DNA of 64,000 nucleotides, taken from positions 7,680,001 to 7,744,000 of the forward strand of contig OY759218.1 of NCBI GenBank assembly GCA_963662175.1, in the 5' to 3' direction. A program made the translations under genes and the position numbers. The notes beneath the pieces are model-generated. The model searched no databases, had not been told where the DNA came from, and saw nothing but the letters and a program-made list of their open reading frames with translations. This document shows, in pieces, positions 33,451-46,700 of this stretch (within the stretch, counting starts at the first letter, position 1; every line of letters starts with the position of its first letter). The DNA comes from Aradus depressus. Its lineage: Eukaryota; Arthropoda; Insecta; Hemiptera; Aradidae.

Positions 33451-34010
33451 CTTTATTTTATGGAGTTTATAACTTATATGTATGTACCATAGATAGTTAA
33501 TACTTTGAAGCAGTCAATTAAAACATATTTGTTCAAATAATGTAGAGCGAATTATTAAATTTTGTTATTTATGTTGTAAATGACTTTTTCATATACTTAT
33601 CTCACATTCACTCATCACAGTTTAATTCTCTCATAGCTTGTTTCAACTACACTTACACCAAAGGGTTCTTCTGGAAGCTATTAGGATATTATAAGGATTG
33701 TAATCCTGGTTCATTTTTTTCAATCCCAGAATTTCTTGGTTTTGAATTATTACTTATGAAATATGAAAAATGAAATTGATCGCAGAGCACGTTCATCCAG
33801 TGGCACTAACCAAAACCCGCCTACTCGACATTAGTGCTGAAGAAATCCACCGGCTGTACAAGACACTAATTATTTCGGCACCATACTTAAGCGTTTTAGA
33901 TATCATTTATTCCATTGAATCGTAATTAATATATTTCTTATTTTATTCAAGACTAGCACTATTACCCGGCGTTGCCCAGGGAACTTTGAATTTTTCCCAT
34001 AATATCTCTC
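33450..34010. other. No gene recognised
   Basis: AT-rich. It ends with CCCGGCGTTGCCCAGG (33966-33981), a word repeated at 35460-35475 and inverted near 60903-60915, so probably a repeat end. Confidence 0.4.
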
Positions 34011-34330
34011 ATCCGATTCCTAATCCTATTCCGAAAACCCCAATAACTGTTGATATAATGAATGTATCGACATAAAATTTCATATTTAGAGTCAAAACCC
34101 AATGAGGACATTACCTGCCGAATTTCAGCGATATCAGCTAAAGGGAAGGGCAGCTTCAGGGGAGAGGGCTCAATTCAAAATTCCTAATAACTGCCGATGT
34201 AATGGATTTATCGACACAAAATTTAGTATGAAGATTTAGGATCCCCTATGTTAGTCAACTGTTGAATATTTGAGCAAAAGGAGGAGGGAAAAATTATTGA
34301 TTAATTCGTTCTGGGAAAGTATATTTTTAA
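34010..34330. repeat. Dispersed repeat family D fragment
   Basis: Two subunits and the TTAATTCGTTCTGGGAAAGT terminus, ending about 240 bp before the NCLN start codon. Confidence 0.6.
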
Positions 34331-34572
34331 AATAAAAGATGTTACTAACATGAAATAAAAATTAAAAATATTAAGAAAATAGATCATTACAATTTCTAAT
34401 TAACAGTTCGCTTTGAAACTGATGACATAGGTAAAATTAGGTAACGATATGCTTGAAAAATATATTAATTTGAGAACTGTTACAGAAATAAAAACGTTCG
34501 ATTGTTGAATTTATACATCGATTAGGCTTTTCATAACCTCTCCCCAATTTTGCTGATAACTCTTCTAGGAAC

Positions 34573-34744
34573 ATGTATACGGAATTTGATGAATTTTGTG
34601 AAATTTTTAAAGGATTTTTTCCTTGTTATTTAGTTTTCATTCTACCCATTCTTATTATAGTTTCACCGGCTTCGCCCGTGAGCGCATCGCATGAATTTAA
34701 CGTTTATAGAATGCAACATTATGACCTACATGGAGTATCTCGAG
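34573..34744 (+). CDS. NCLN: NCLN exon 1 (start, signal-anchor)
   Basis: 57 codons plus one base. MYTEFDEFCEIFKG precedes the hydrophobic FFPCYLVFILPILIIV, then HEFNVYRMQHYDL. The ATG is chosen because the short acidic leader before the anchor has the same shape as in other nicalins. Donor CGAG|GTATTT; phase 1. Confidence 0.88.
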
Positions 34745-37700
34745 GTATTTCTTAAATGTAACATCATTAAAAAAGGTTTTCTTTTTTTCTATTCAAAAAA
34801 TGTATAAATAATTATAATTGTCTTGGTCATTTAAAAAGTTTTAAGGTTTCCTCCACATTCTGTTTTACACTTAAATCGGATTTTACTTTTATCATAATTT
34901 TCTGTTACTATTGTCTTTCTAGGTGATATACTGAAATGAATTTAATCTCTACGAGATTGGAAGCATATTCACGCGAATGGGCTTTTTTACGCGCTGTCTT
35001 AGCAATACACCTTTTATTACAGAGTTGGATTCATTTGTTTTTGTGAAAATTACATAACATATCAATAAATTTAAAAGCTAGTGTATTGTACCTATACTTT
35101 CTGCGTTTAAAGAGGTAGTAATTGAATGTTCATAACTATACAGAAACACGTTTTGTTTTAAGGATACAAAAACAATAACAGGGAAGGTATTAAATATCAG
35201 AAAATTGTTTATATTAAATGAATTGACTAATACAATGAATAGTTTATTAATTATATGTAAAGATTAAAATACTCCCAAAAATAATATATCAATATGAAAC
35301 GAATCTATTAGTTTTAGACGTCAACCTTGTTTTTTAAGAAGGTTACGTTTCAATTATCCGCTCTTCAGTTGGATTATACCTCATGTGCATTAAAATGGTT
35401 CCTTTTTGCGTAGATAAGTATATTAAAATTGTTAATTTTCATTTTAGAGTAGCAAGTTGTCCCGGCGTTGCCCAGGAATAACTTTGTTTGTTATAAATTA
35501 GCTACAACTTTTCTATCAAAAGAAAAGTTTTAACTATGTATATAATTAGGACTTGTTTGGTCAAGCTTTTTAGATTTCTTTGGATACAGTTTGGTATTGA
35601 AAATGCCATTTCTTCTCTCAAATTTGAACTAATTTTGCTCTGCTCTTGTTCAATGTAAGACCTGATAGACTTTCATCCTGACGGGGAAATAGACTCTCTT
35701 ATCCGGTACAAAATCAGCTCCATCTTTGATGGAAAAATCCGTGGATAACCTACATTTTGGCATTTGGTGAACAAACGTCGCTTCATTAAAAAACATTCTT
35801 GAAGTGACAGCATTTCTTCTGGCCTTTCAGAACTTATGTTTTAAATAGTATTTTGGATGCAATTGAAAAGCGTCAATAATACCTACATAAACGCTTCGAT
35901 GAGCCTGAGTCTTACAGATCAATGATATATATTTATAATAATTGACCAAATATAATCTATAATAATAGCGACAATTATTTATCAGATTGATCAACTTTGT
36001 TTTTTTGCATTTCACCGATAGATACCTTAAATATCTAAATCCGTTTATCGTATCTTGAATTATAAAACCAGAAAGTTTACAGACATGTCGAATAAGAGAG
36101 AATTACAATTTTGTGCTCTAGCCAGCCACTTCTCTGTCAAATCCCAACTTGCCAAAAAGCAAATTAATACTTTTTAATAATAACTATTTGCGTAATATAA
36201 CTTTTAATTAATTTTCAGGATGTAGAACTGCTAGTTTAAGCTTGGAGGCCCGTTCTATAAATACTTGGAGTACCAAGAGGCATTGCATCGTATCAAGAAT
36301 TGAGGATTTAGCCACACAAAATATAATGAGAATTAAAGAAAATGCAGGCGGTTTACTAATAGTTTTACCCAAAAATATTGGATCTTTAAGTTCAGAAATG
36401 AAAGAAGTATATATTATTTATTTATATTTATTATTTTATTTGTGTTGTTATAATTGCATGTATATATATATAGGTATATATTTTGTTTTCAGTTATTTAT
36501 TGATTTGGAAATGCAGTTGTTGGAGGATGAGACATCAATTCCTATTTATTTTGTAGTTTGGTCGCCTCATTTAGAAAATATACTTTCTGATATTGAAATT
36601 AGTAGTTTTTCCAATGAGAAGGAAGGATCTGCTTTAGAAGGTAATTTTTTCCAATAATTATCTTATTTTATTTATCTCCTTAATAATGTATTTACAAAAT
36701 TATCAAATTACTTGAAAAAATAAACAAAATATATATTATATAGCGTTCTAGTAGGGAAGGATTGGCCAACGATATAATAAGGAGGAGGAGGGTCGATAAA
36801 AACAAACTTGGAATTTCTGCCAAGATTTCGGCACTGAGCGTGCTTTCTTCAGGGCTTTATTCTGCCAGGATGCTATTCATTCACCCGTAAAAGAAAGCGG
36901 GTCGTCAGTAGATTACGTTACTGTATTTCTACATGTTTGACAATTGGGTGGGCTCGTTATGTTTGAAGGTGGGTGGTTGTTTATATTATGGATCTGTTTA
37001 TAATGACGTCCGCATCGAGATGCAGGTCTCTAAATCTGGTTACCCCGTCTCCCTATTCTTTTACAGATGAATGAATAGCATCGGGGCACAATGAAGCCCT
37101 GAAGAAGGCATACTCAGTGCTGAAAGCTTGGCAGAAATCCACAAATTTGTTTTTATTGACCATAAACCTGATCTCTCCTTCCTATTTAATATATAGCATG
37201 TTCAGATTTTTATGATGTATTATTATTTTAATGTGTTTGTCATTATAATTAGTATGCTATTCATTTTATTGGCAGCCATGCTTCAGTCCTTTTCGGCCAA
37301 TGGGTACCGAATTGTTGTCAACGCGAACAGGCCAACATCGAAGAGTAATGCCAATATAATCTCAATACAGGTGACTATTATTACTAACTTCACAAGTTGC
37401 AAAATTGAAATGTAGTCTGACCTCTCAAAGATTTTATTATTATATGCTAGCCGGTTTTCGATGTTGTCCTCATCAGGCAGTCTACAAAATTGTATGTACT
37501 TTTTACTAAATTAAGAATTTTTTTGACTGTTGATGTGCTCACCTCGAAAGCCGGCTAGCAAATAATAATAAATTCTGATTATTCTAAGGTTTGGAATCGG
37601 CATGAGCTATTGCTCGGTTTATCTGGCATTGATTAGTCTACATATATGCGGGGAGTGAAATATGAGGAATGAAAAAATATATATATTTATCTAATTATAG

Positions 37701-40700
37701 TTAGCTCCATTCACCCTCTAAATGAGTCGCAAAAAAAAAAAAAAAAATGAAAAATTGCATTTCTCTTTTCATTAACAAATTACATAACAAAAATGAATGT
37801 TTACAAAGAAAACTAAAATGAGAGCTTGTTCGGCCAAGCTTTTTAGATTCCTTTGGATACAGTTTGGTATTGAAGGTGCCGTTTTCTTACAAATATCACA
37901 ACCCAATCCTTTACGAATTTGCGAATCTCGATTACGAGTATTGCATTCTTGATTGTTAAAAATCATACATTCGTGATTGTTAAAAATCATACATTCATTG
38001 CGGGTCTGAATGTGTTGACATGAAATTTTACATATAGTTTCAGAAGATCCTGTTATCAATCATTGATTTTCAGGCAAATCAGTCAAAAATAAAGTAAATT
38101 TGGGAGTATAATCTTAAGTTCGTTGATTGCAATTAATTCGAGATGGGAAAGTACTTCCTTTGGATTCACTCATGGCCTTTTAGCTTGTAACTTATAACCA
38201 TAATTCAAAATATGAATTTCGAGGCCTTTAAGACACTACTATTGATCTAATAACGGTGCGTTTCTCAACGAATAGAAGACCTGTCTCAATATTAAATATA
38301 TGTATAGATGTTTCTCTTTCTGATTGCTTTCTTGTACTTCTATTTTTCCAGGGAAAAATCTCGGGCTTTGGTTTAGAAGACAAACTCCCAACGATAGCAA
38401 TTGTCAGTCATTTTGACACATACGGAGGTGCACCCGTAAGATTTTTTTACTACTAATAATGTTAAGTATTATAAAGAAAAGAAGTATAGGGAATGTTAGG
38501 TGATCTGTCAGAAATTCTATTTCATTCTAGAATAAATGTACCGACACAAAATTGTATATGTTTAATTGACGATTTTCAGTAACATTGGCCGTCGGGAAAG
38601 GGGAAACAGAGGAGGGTGCTCAACTCAAAACCCGTAATAACTCTCGATGTAACGAATACATCAACATGAAATATAGTGATTCATATTCCTTAAGACATCT
38701 ATTGAATTTCGAACAAATCGCTATATTGGTTTCAGAGGAAGAGCGAGAACTTAGTTGATCAATTTGCACTGGGATGTTCATTGCCGTCGATGTTTTTTTT
38801 TTTTTTTTTCAGACATCTTTACAAATGACAATGTAAGATTGACTTTTAGAAAATGTTCCTATCCTTTCGGGAATATATACATATATATATAGTGGGCTGG
38901 TGTTTTACAACTAGGGACCTAAGCATCCAGTGCTCTTATCTCTTCCCACGAAGCGCTAGGCTTCCTCCACCAAGTTCTTCGTAGAGTGCTCAGTCTCCCA
39001 GTTTCCTTAATGAACCTAAGAATGCTCTCGTGGTCCAATCTCTAAAATCCTCTTCTGCGATTACATCTTCATCAAAGATGTGGAATCTCGTTCGCGCGTA
39101 TCCCGAGCTGATGCCCGGGAAGTGTGCCGCCGTCTCGTCTTCCTCCCCACATCTATCGCAGGTGGAACTGTCCTTGACTCCTACAGTGTGCAGGTGTCTA
39201 TTGAACGGACCATGTCCTGTGAGAACTCCAGTTACTTGCCGAAACTCGTTCCTTTTGAGGTTCAGGATCACATCCTTCAATACCTTGGACTCCCCTCCCA
39301 GGAACATCTTCGACTGCCTGCATGTGGTCTTTTCTCTCCATGTACGCTCCAAAAGATCCTTAGTCCACTCTTTAATCCGGATTAGGTATGCCTCCCGAGA
39401 TTTTCCTAGTACTGGCTCTGGCTCCATAAAGGGCTTACTTAAACTTTCCTTGGCTAGTCGGTCCGCCTCTTCGTTTCCCTGGATCCCCGAGTGTCCGGAG
39501 ACCCATTAGAGTCCAACCATCTTGCAGTACCCCCCGGGAAAAGGGAGAGAACAATAAAGGAAAACAATTGCGAGGTAAACATGGACTACCTCGGATGGCT
39601 TAAAGGTACTCAGGATGTAAATCATCCAAAATTAGCAATTATAGACGAATTATGGGAAGTACTCCCATCATCAGTATCTATAATTCATCTGTTCTTTAGG
39701 TTAACTATTCCTTCTGTCAATCAGAATCTTCATTTTATAGAACATATTTATTGAGACAACTTCTATGTGGAAACACCAAGTTAAAACGTTTCAATATATA
39801 TACTGGGTGGACTGGTGTGTACACCTTGCGACCTTAAATATCATATAACACATTTAGCAAAAAGCCGCGATGTGATGAGTGCAGGTTGCTTGTCGCTCCA
39901 TACTCATAGTCCACCACCTCCCAGCCGGTTACTCGACCCCTTCCGGTATGCACTGCACTGGAGTATAGAGGTCGACTCAATAAATATGTTCTATAAAAGG
40001 AAAATTCTGATTGACAGGTGAAATGTTAACATAAAGAACAGGGTTAGGTTAGGTTTTATGACTCATGCCCAGGCTTTAACTACGAGGTCATATCGCCTAC
40101 TACCAGAGCGCTCTTTCGTCACTCTGGTGGACATGAGCCCGACTCTACTGTGGGAGTCCTAAATTTTGCCTACCCTAAATTTTCATTCATCTAGGGTAGG
40201 GGTCTTTAACGAGTACCTGACATCGTACAGGCTCGGGACCATCGCTTAACGTCCCATCCGAAGGACGGCGTGCTTAAGTTTATTTTACCTCCCAGATAAA
40301 ATAAACTAAGGGCCTCGGTCGGGTTATGAACCCACGACCTTGAGCTCAGAAGTCAAGCACGCATACCACTGAGCTACCGGCGCCCTCCATAAAAAACATA
40401 CAACTTATTGATACTGATAATGGGAGTACTTCCCATAATTCGTCTATAATTGCTAATTTTTGGAAAAGGCAAAAAATAAATTGAGAGAAGTAATGCTGTG
40501 ATGAGTTTATTATGTAATAATAATAATGAAATTTCATAGAAAAGTCATGGACTGAGATATGTGGTTTCGCCATCTAAAACCATAAGTATATTTGATGGAT
40601 TAAATATTTTAGTATTTAATGGAACGTTTCGAGGCTAAGCTAATCATCAGCCCAATTTCAATTATGCTATTTTAGTTAAATAATCAAACTGAATAAGGAA

Positions 40701-43700
40701 AAGAGACCTAAGAAATTTTTTTTCTTATTTAGGTTGATTATTTAACTAAAATGTCAGCATTGAGTATTTCTTTTGAGATCTCTATTAAGAAATATGATGC
40801 TATATAATAAATGTCATGAAAACAGCCAAGAAGGTCGGTCTAGAGTATTTCAGAAACATTCCATTAATTCTTATTTTGTTAATTGTTTTTCAGGATTTGT
40901 CTTTTGGTGCGGATAGCAACGGTTCTGGTGTGATCATGTTATTAGAATTAGCTAGAATTTTTTCCCATCTTTACTCAAACTCCAGAACTCATGCTCAAGT
41001 TAACTTACTATTTCTTCTATCTGGCGGTGGGAAATTTAATTATCAAGGAAGTAAAAAGTGGCTTGAAGACCAGTTAGAACATCTGGAAGGTTCGCTATTA
41101 CAGGTATTGCATATTAACACAGTTTTATATATTTATTTATTTTTATAGAGATAGAAGGGGGGAGAGAAAGACATCTTAGATAAAGCGGATGAATGCCGGC
41201 ATTCGGGCTTATTACATTACTTTAATATTTTAGTATTTAGGGGAACGTTTCGAGCCCAAGCTCATCATCAGCCCATTCTGTAGGAGCAAGAAATTAAGTA
41301 ACTAGTCATAAGGATGTGGTTATCACCAACCTTAATAGTTAAAATAAATTTACCTCAATGATGTCTTTCTTAGTTAAAAAATCAAAAAGGAAACAGGTAC
41401 GTGCATTTTTTTTTTTTTTTTTTTTTAATTTCTTTATTTGCAATCTATATACATTTTATATAATTAGCAAATATGTTAACTGTATGCCTGAGTGTCTATG
41501 CCACATGTTGGGAGAGGTCAGCCAGCGCTGATACTCCCTAGATACTAGTACAATGTTTAGATTTCCCTTAGAAGATCTCGAGGCCACCTCCTATTCAGAC
41601 GGCGTGGAGGATTGTCAGGATGGGATTGAGAGGATAGGACTTGTGCAAATAGGTTAGGATGGGATGAAAGTTTATTGTGGAAATTTAAGAATCGGGATTG
41701 GACGAGTTCTTGGACGGTTGGAATGTTTAGGTTAGGTTAGGTTTTATGACTCATGTCCGGGCTTTAACTACGAGGTCATATCGCCTACTACCAGAGCGCT
41801 CTTTCGTCACTCTGGTGGACATGAGCCCGACTCTACTGCGGGAGTCCTAAATTTTGCCTACCCTAAATTTTTATTCATCTAGGGTAGGGTCTTTAACGAG
41901 TACCTGACATCGTACAGGCTCGGGATGTTTAGGTCTTCATGGAATAATTTATTGGTGACGTAGAAGGGAGCATTTACGATTCGACGAAGGACTTTGGACT
42001 GGAAAGCTTGGATGCTGTTTATATTGGATTGTTTGGCTGTACCCCATAGTTCGAGGCCGTATGTCCATATTGGGCGTATTATAGTCTTGTAAATGATCAG
42101 TTTGTTGGCAGTAGAAAGTTTTCATTTTGGTCCAAGTAGTCTACGTAGTAGTCCGTAAGGTCGATTCAACTCTTGTCGTTTAAGTCGTATGTGTGGGTTC
42201 CACGTCAGTCGGCTGTCTAAGTAGAACCCGAGGTAACGCACCTGGTTAGAGGAAGGAATTAGAACGTTGTTGATGGTGACGGGAGGGCACGTTTGATGGC
42301 GAAGTGTGAATGTAACCTGTACACATTTCTCTTCATTTCATCCGCCAGAGGTTACATCATTTCTCGATCTCATCGAAATGTTCCTGGAGAAGGAGAGAGG
42401 CTACGTGCATTTAAGAACGAAGTAAACTTCTGAATAATAAATACTTCTCAATAATAAATACTTCTGAATAATAAATACATCTGAATAATGTGTCATTGAA
42501 AATGCAGCTATTTAAAAGACCTGTAAAACAGCTTGAAATGTAATACCAAAAAAATATATAATATCTTTTTCTGATGGTAACCTAGCTACGGACTTTATGA
42601 TAGAGCAGAGCATAAATGAGGTTATCAAAACCTAATTCATGTTTATACTGAAGATCATTATTATTATTAGATAGATAATTATTACTGTATTAACCAATCT
42701 GTGATTTGGTCTTGGTCGTCTATTGATTATCTTATGTAAGACGAGGAAACTTTTACATCAAATAATCAATATTCATTTATTTTTTTATTACATCAGTTTT
42801 TCTTAGATTAATATTATTTCAAACCGTCTGGACATCCTCCCCTTTCTTATATTTTTAATATAATATTTTATTTTCATCTTGTTTACTTTTATAATATTTC
42901 TCTTTTACTTTTATGATTATTCTCCACTTAATTATGTTGTTTGTGTAATTATTTATCTATATTTATTTTTTATTTATTTATTTATATTTATTATTGTACG
43001 GTTGTAGTACGGTGCTCTTTTAATTAGTTTTCCTTTTCTTACTTTTGACTTTCTATTTACTTATTCTTAGGGGACCTCGGCCCCAGAGTAAAGCACAGGT
43101 TGGTTAGTATAAAATTTAACGTTTAATGTAGTAAGTTATTGCTGTGACAGTAATTGCATCAAAGCAATGACTGTATCAATGTTTGAACTACATAGATATT
43201 GAGGATAGAAACGTCGATGTGAAAAAAAGTTTAAAATAAATCCTGAGAAAAATAGCTGCAACTAAATAATACAACATTAATAGAAATCTCATTTCACATC
43301 ACAACCCGATTTTAATTTATGTTATTTATTTAGTAAAAAATCTAGAAAGCATTCTAAATATTACTTTCAGGATGCGATGTTTGTACTCTGCCTAGACACA
43401 GTGAGCTCCGACAAGAATTTATATCTTCACGTATCAAAACCTCCTAAAGAAGGATCTCCACTAGCTAAATTTTATGACGTAAGTATTTTTTTATTTATTT
43501 ATATTGACATAACATTATCTATGCTATAAAAACAGCGAAATATGCACATATATATGCAAATATATTTGGCAAGATATGCAATTAAAAACTAAAAATATGA
43601 GGAACGGCTGTAAAGCAAAAAAAAATACCTTTATAATAACTACTTTATAATAACTCAGAAATTGAAATAGTCCCACAATACACATATTTAGGAATCCCCT

Positions 43701-46700
43701 TTAGTAACTCTGGTTTATTCCTTAATGCAACCTTAAATTTTTCCTCCCCCTCCAAAACCAGTCGATGTTTGTGCTAATATTCAACATTTGATTGAGAGGG
43801 CACTGGTAGCTCAGTGGTATGTCCAACCATACCTAAACCTGAATGCTCCTTTCTCACACATCAAAGCACTGGCTCAACTCCGTCTATCTGGCAAGTACTA
43901 TCTTAAAATCAGTTACAAAAATAATGTATACACCCTTAAATCCCCATGAACTATGTAAAATATGTAATGAAAACGAATTGGAAGACGTATACCACCTGTT
44001 AATATCCTGTCCGATATACTCCCCCATTAGAAGCCACTTCCTGCCTCGTATCAGTATAGACCTATCCAACTTCCATACATTACTCCCTGTCCCATAATAG
44101 AAATGATATCTCAAATATTTTCTATTATTTAATCAGCGCTCTAAATCTTAGATCATTCATTGTTAATGAATAATGTATTTCAACTTCTATATTACATTTA
44201 TATTCAACACCCATATCCCCACTCTATATGTATTTACTCTCTTTGTTACATTATTATATTGTAATTACTTATTTTATTTATACTTTTTTATTTATTTATG
44301 TTATTTATTTAGTTTGTTAAAGGTTCCTTTATATATGTCATTATTGTTCAGCTGATCAGTCTCTAATTTTGGAAATGTTAATATTGTAAAAGTAATGGTC
44401 ACTGACTCAATTGTACGGGGATGATCCCTTTAAACAATAACAATTACTATTATTAATTTGCAGCAGAATCGGTAGAAGGGGAATCAGGGTTGGGGGGAAT
44501 TGAATTTTCATATTGTAGGACTGGTGGCGGTGTTTATTGAGTCACTTCCGGAGGGGAAGGCTGGGAATGTGCGGGAAAAGCACTGATTGGGCGACCCCCA
44601 CTCTTGACCAAGTGTGGGCACGAGAGGGGAGGAAGGCAGTCTATGATCAACTGTGGAACTGGACTGTTCTGTTGACTACCTGCGGCTGTACGTTTGTAAG
44701 TAGGCATCTAGTATTTACTGTGGGAGAGGGAGAGAGAGAGAGTGAGGCCCGGGGATTTAACTAGTTGTTACATTTATTTAGAACAATAAATAGTGCTGTG
44801 TTAATTTGGCTTGTTTTATTTATTGTCACCCCCACTCCTCCCGGTTACAATTGGTGTCAGAAGTGGGATTTAGTAGCCGGACTGCCGGGAAGAGCGGGAG
44901 TGGGAGTAGCGAGTCAAGGTGGCGGACGGCGCGCGGGCCGTAACTCGGTTGGGGAAGCGCTCCTGGCGAAAAGGGCCAAATTTTGGGTTCGGGAGCCCAC
45001 CTAAATTTGGGTACCTTGGTTTTGAGTAATTTTATCTCCCTTTCTACCCCCCCTCCCTTGTATTCCCCTTACGGTTGGGGTCTTCCAAGAATTCCGGTGG
45101 ACTTCCTGCCCTTCTTTTTAGCCACCCCTCTCATCCCCCTATCATTGGAACGGGCTCAGCCAGGGCTAGCGAGTGAGCGACTGACAACATGGAGGATGTG
45201 GAAGCGATGCAACGGGAGTTGGAGCAGTTGCGTCTTGCTAACGCCAGTATGGCCGAGTTAGCCAGGGACCGGGACGTCCTGGCGGCTCGGCTGGAGGAGC
45301 GAAGGGACGCCCAGGCGGCGCGGCCGGCCGAAGCCCGGCGGGACATGACCCTCCAACACTTGGTGAAGCCTTGGACGGGTGGACCCACGGACCTCCCCGT
45401 GAAGGAGTTTGTCCGTGGATTAGAAATGGTGGCCGCCAGCGGCAATTGGACGGACGCGGATAAGTGTCTAGTGTGTACACTTAAGGCGGAGGGCCTGGCT
45501 GGTCTTTTCCTGAGGGGCCACCCGGACCTGAAACGAGAGGGCGCCACTTTTGAGGATTATAAGCGGGTGTTGGAGGACCGGTTCGAGGACCGCGTCACCC
45601 CCGCTGAACACCTTGCGTTAACCTTGCTGAAACAAGCGCGGGAGGAGAGTGTCCGGGAGTTTGCGGACCGGTGCACCCAGATGGGGGAGCGGACTATCGC
45701 CGAGCATGGAGGTGCCGAGCGGAAGGCGTGGGAGCGACTCCACGTGGAAAAGATGGTGTTGGCCGTCTTTATGAAAGGCCTGCGGGGCGAGGCTCGCCGG
45801 GTTTTGGGATACAACCCTCCGGTCACTGTCGCGGAGGCAGTGGCGGTGGCCACCCGGGTGGAGAAAACCCTGGAGGTGGAACGCAAGGTGGCGGATCCGG
45901 GGGTCTTTGCTTACTCGACCGCTAGGCCCCCCAGCCCCTCCCGACGACCCGGGTCGGGTTGTTTCCGCTGTGGGGGGATGGACCATTGGGCGCGAGGTTG
46001 TAGGGCTGAAGGCAGCCGGCGGCCGGACCGGCCCAACGACGGGGGCCGAGCTTCACCACGGGTCACGGACCGCGGGACGGAGCCCAGGTTTCGTCCAGTG
46101 GGAAAGTGTTTCAATCGTGGAAGTGCGGGCCACCTGGTCCGGGATTGTCAGAGGTCCCGGGAAGGGCCTCCCCGGAGTGGGAGACCCACTGGCGTTAACC
46201 AGGTGGAGGGTTCGCCGGCCCCAAACGAGTACCCTCCGAGGCACGCCCCGGTCACGGAGGGACAGCTGGATTAGGGGCCCAGGCACAGATTGTGAACGTA
46301 ATAGGACAGGTGTGGCCGTTCCTAAGCCTGCCGCTCGTACTCCCAGGAGGCGTGCGGAGGTTGTTGGTGGACACGGGAGCGGGGATGTCCCTCCTTCAGA
46401 GGCCAGTAGCGGGAGTACCATTGGAGACGGTGTCCGTAGAAGCCCGGGGCGTGACGGAGACCAAGCTGCAGGTGGAGGGACTCCAAAGGCTACAGATCCG
46501 GTGTGGCCCTCAGACCTATAGCCAAGTGTTTATAGTGGCCTACCTCGACCTAGGATGTGATGGAATCCTAGGGGTGGATGCAATGGAGAGATTGGGCATT
46601 ACAGTGGACGTGGGGGCCCGCTGGGTTATGGAGTGTGGCCGACCCCTTCTGGAATTGGTGGGAGAGGTTCGGCCTGCCTCGCATGTCAGGATGGCAGGAG

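Larger units (their letters stand above)
36805..37165. repeat. Foldback element in NCLN intron 3, with two hammerhead-like motifs
   Basis: 36809-36880 and 37070-37160 are imperfect inverted arms (AAAACAAACTTGGAATTTCT against the complement of ATCCACAAATTTGTTTTTAT, and ATGCTATTCATTC on both). Each arm carries one hammerhead-like core, in opposite orientation: C on the - strand, D on the + strand. Confidence 0.75.

Noticed and set aside
39626..39700. Another hammerhead core near CTGATGA on the minus strand
   Set aside because: CTGATGA and a good stem (TGGGA/TTCCCA) are present in the complement, but GAAA is missing at the required place.
40321..40387. Functional tRNA gene
   Set aside because: Box A and B are present, but the cloverleaf is incomplete and the sequence continues into a SINE body with a target duplication; copies recur.
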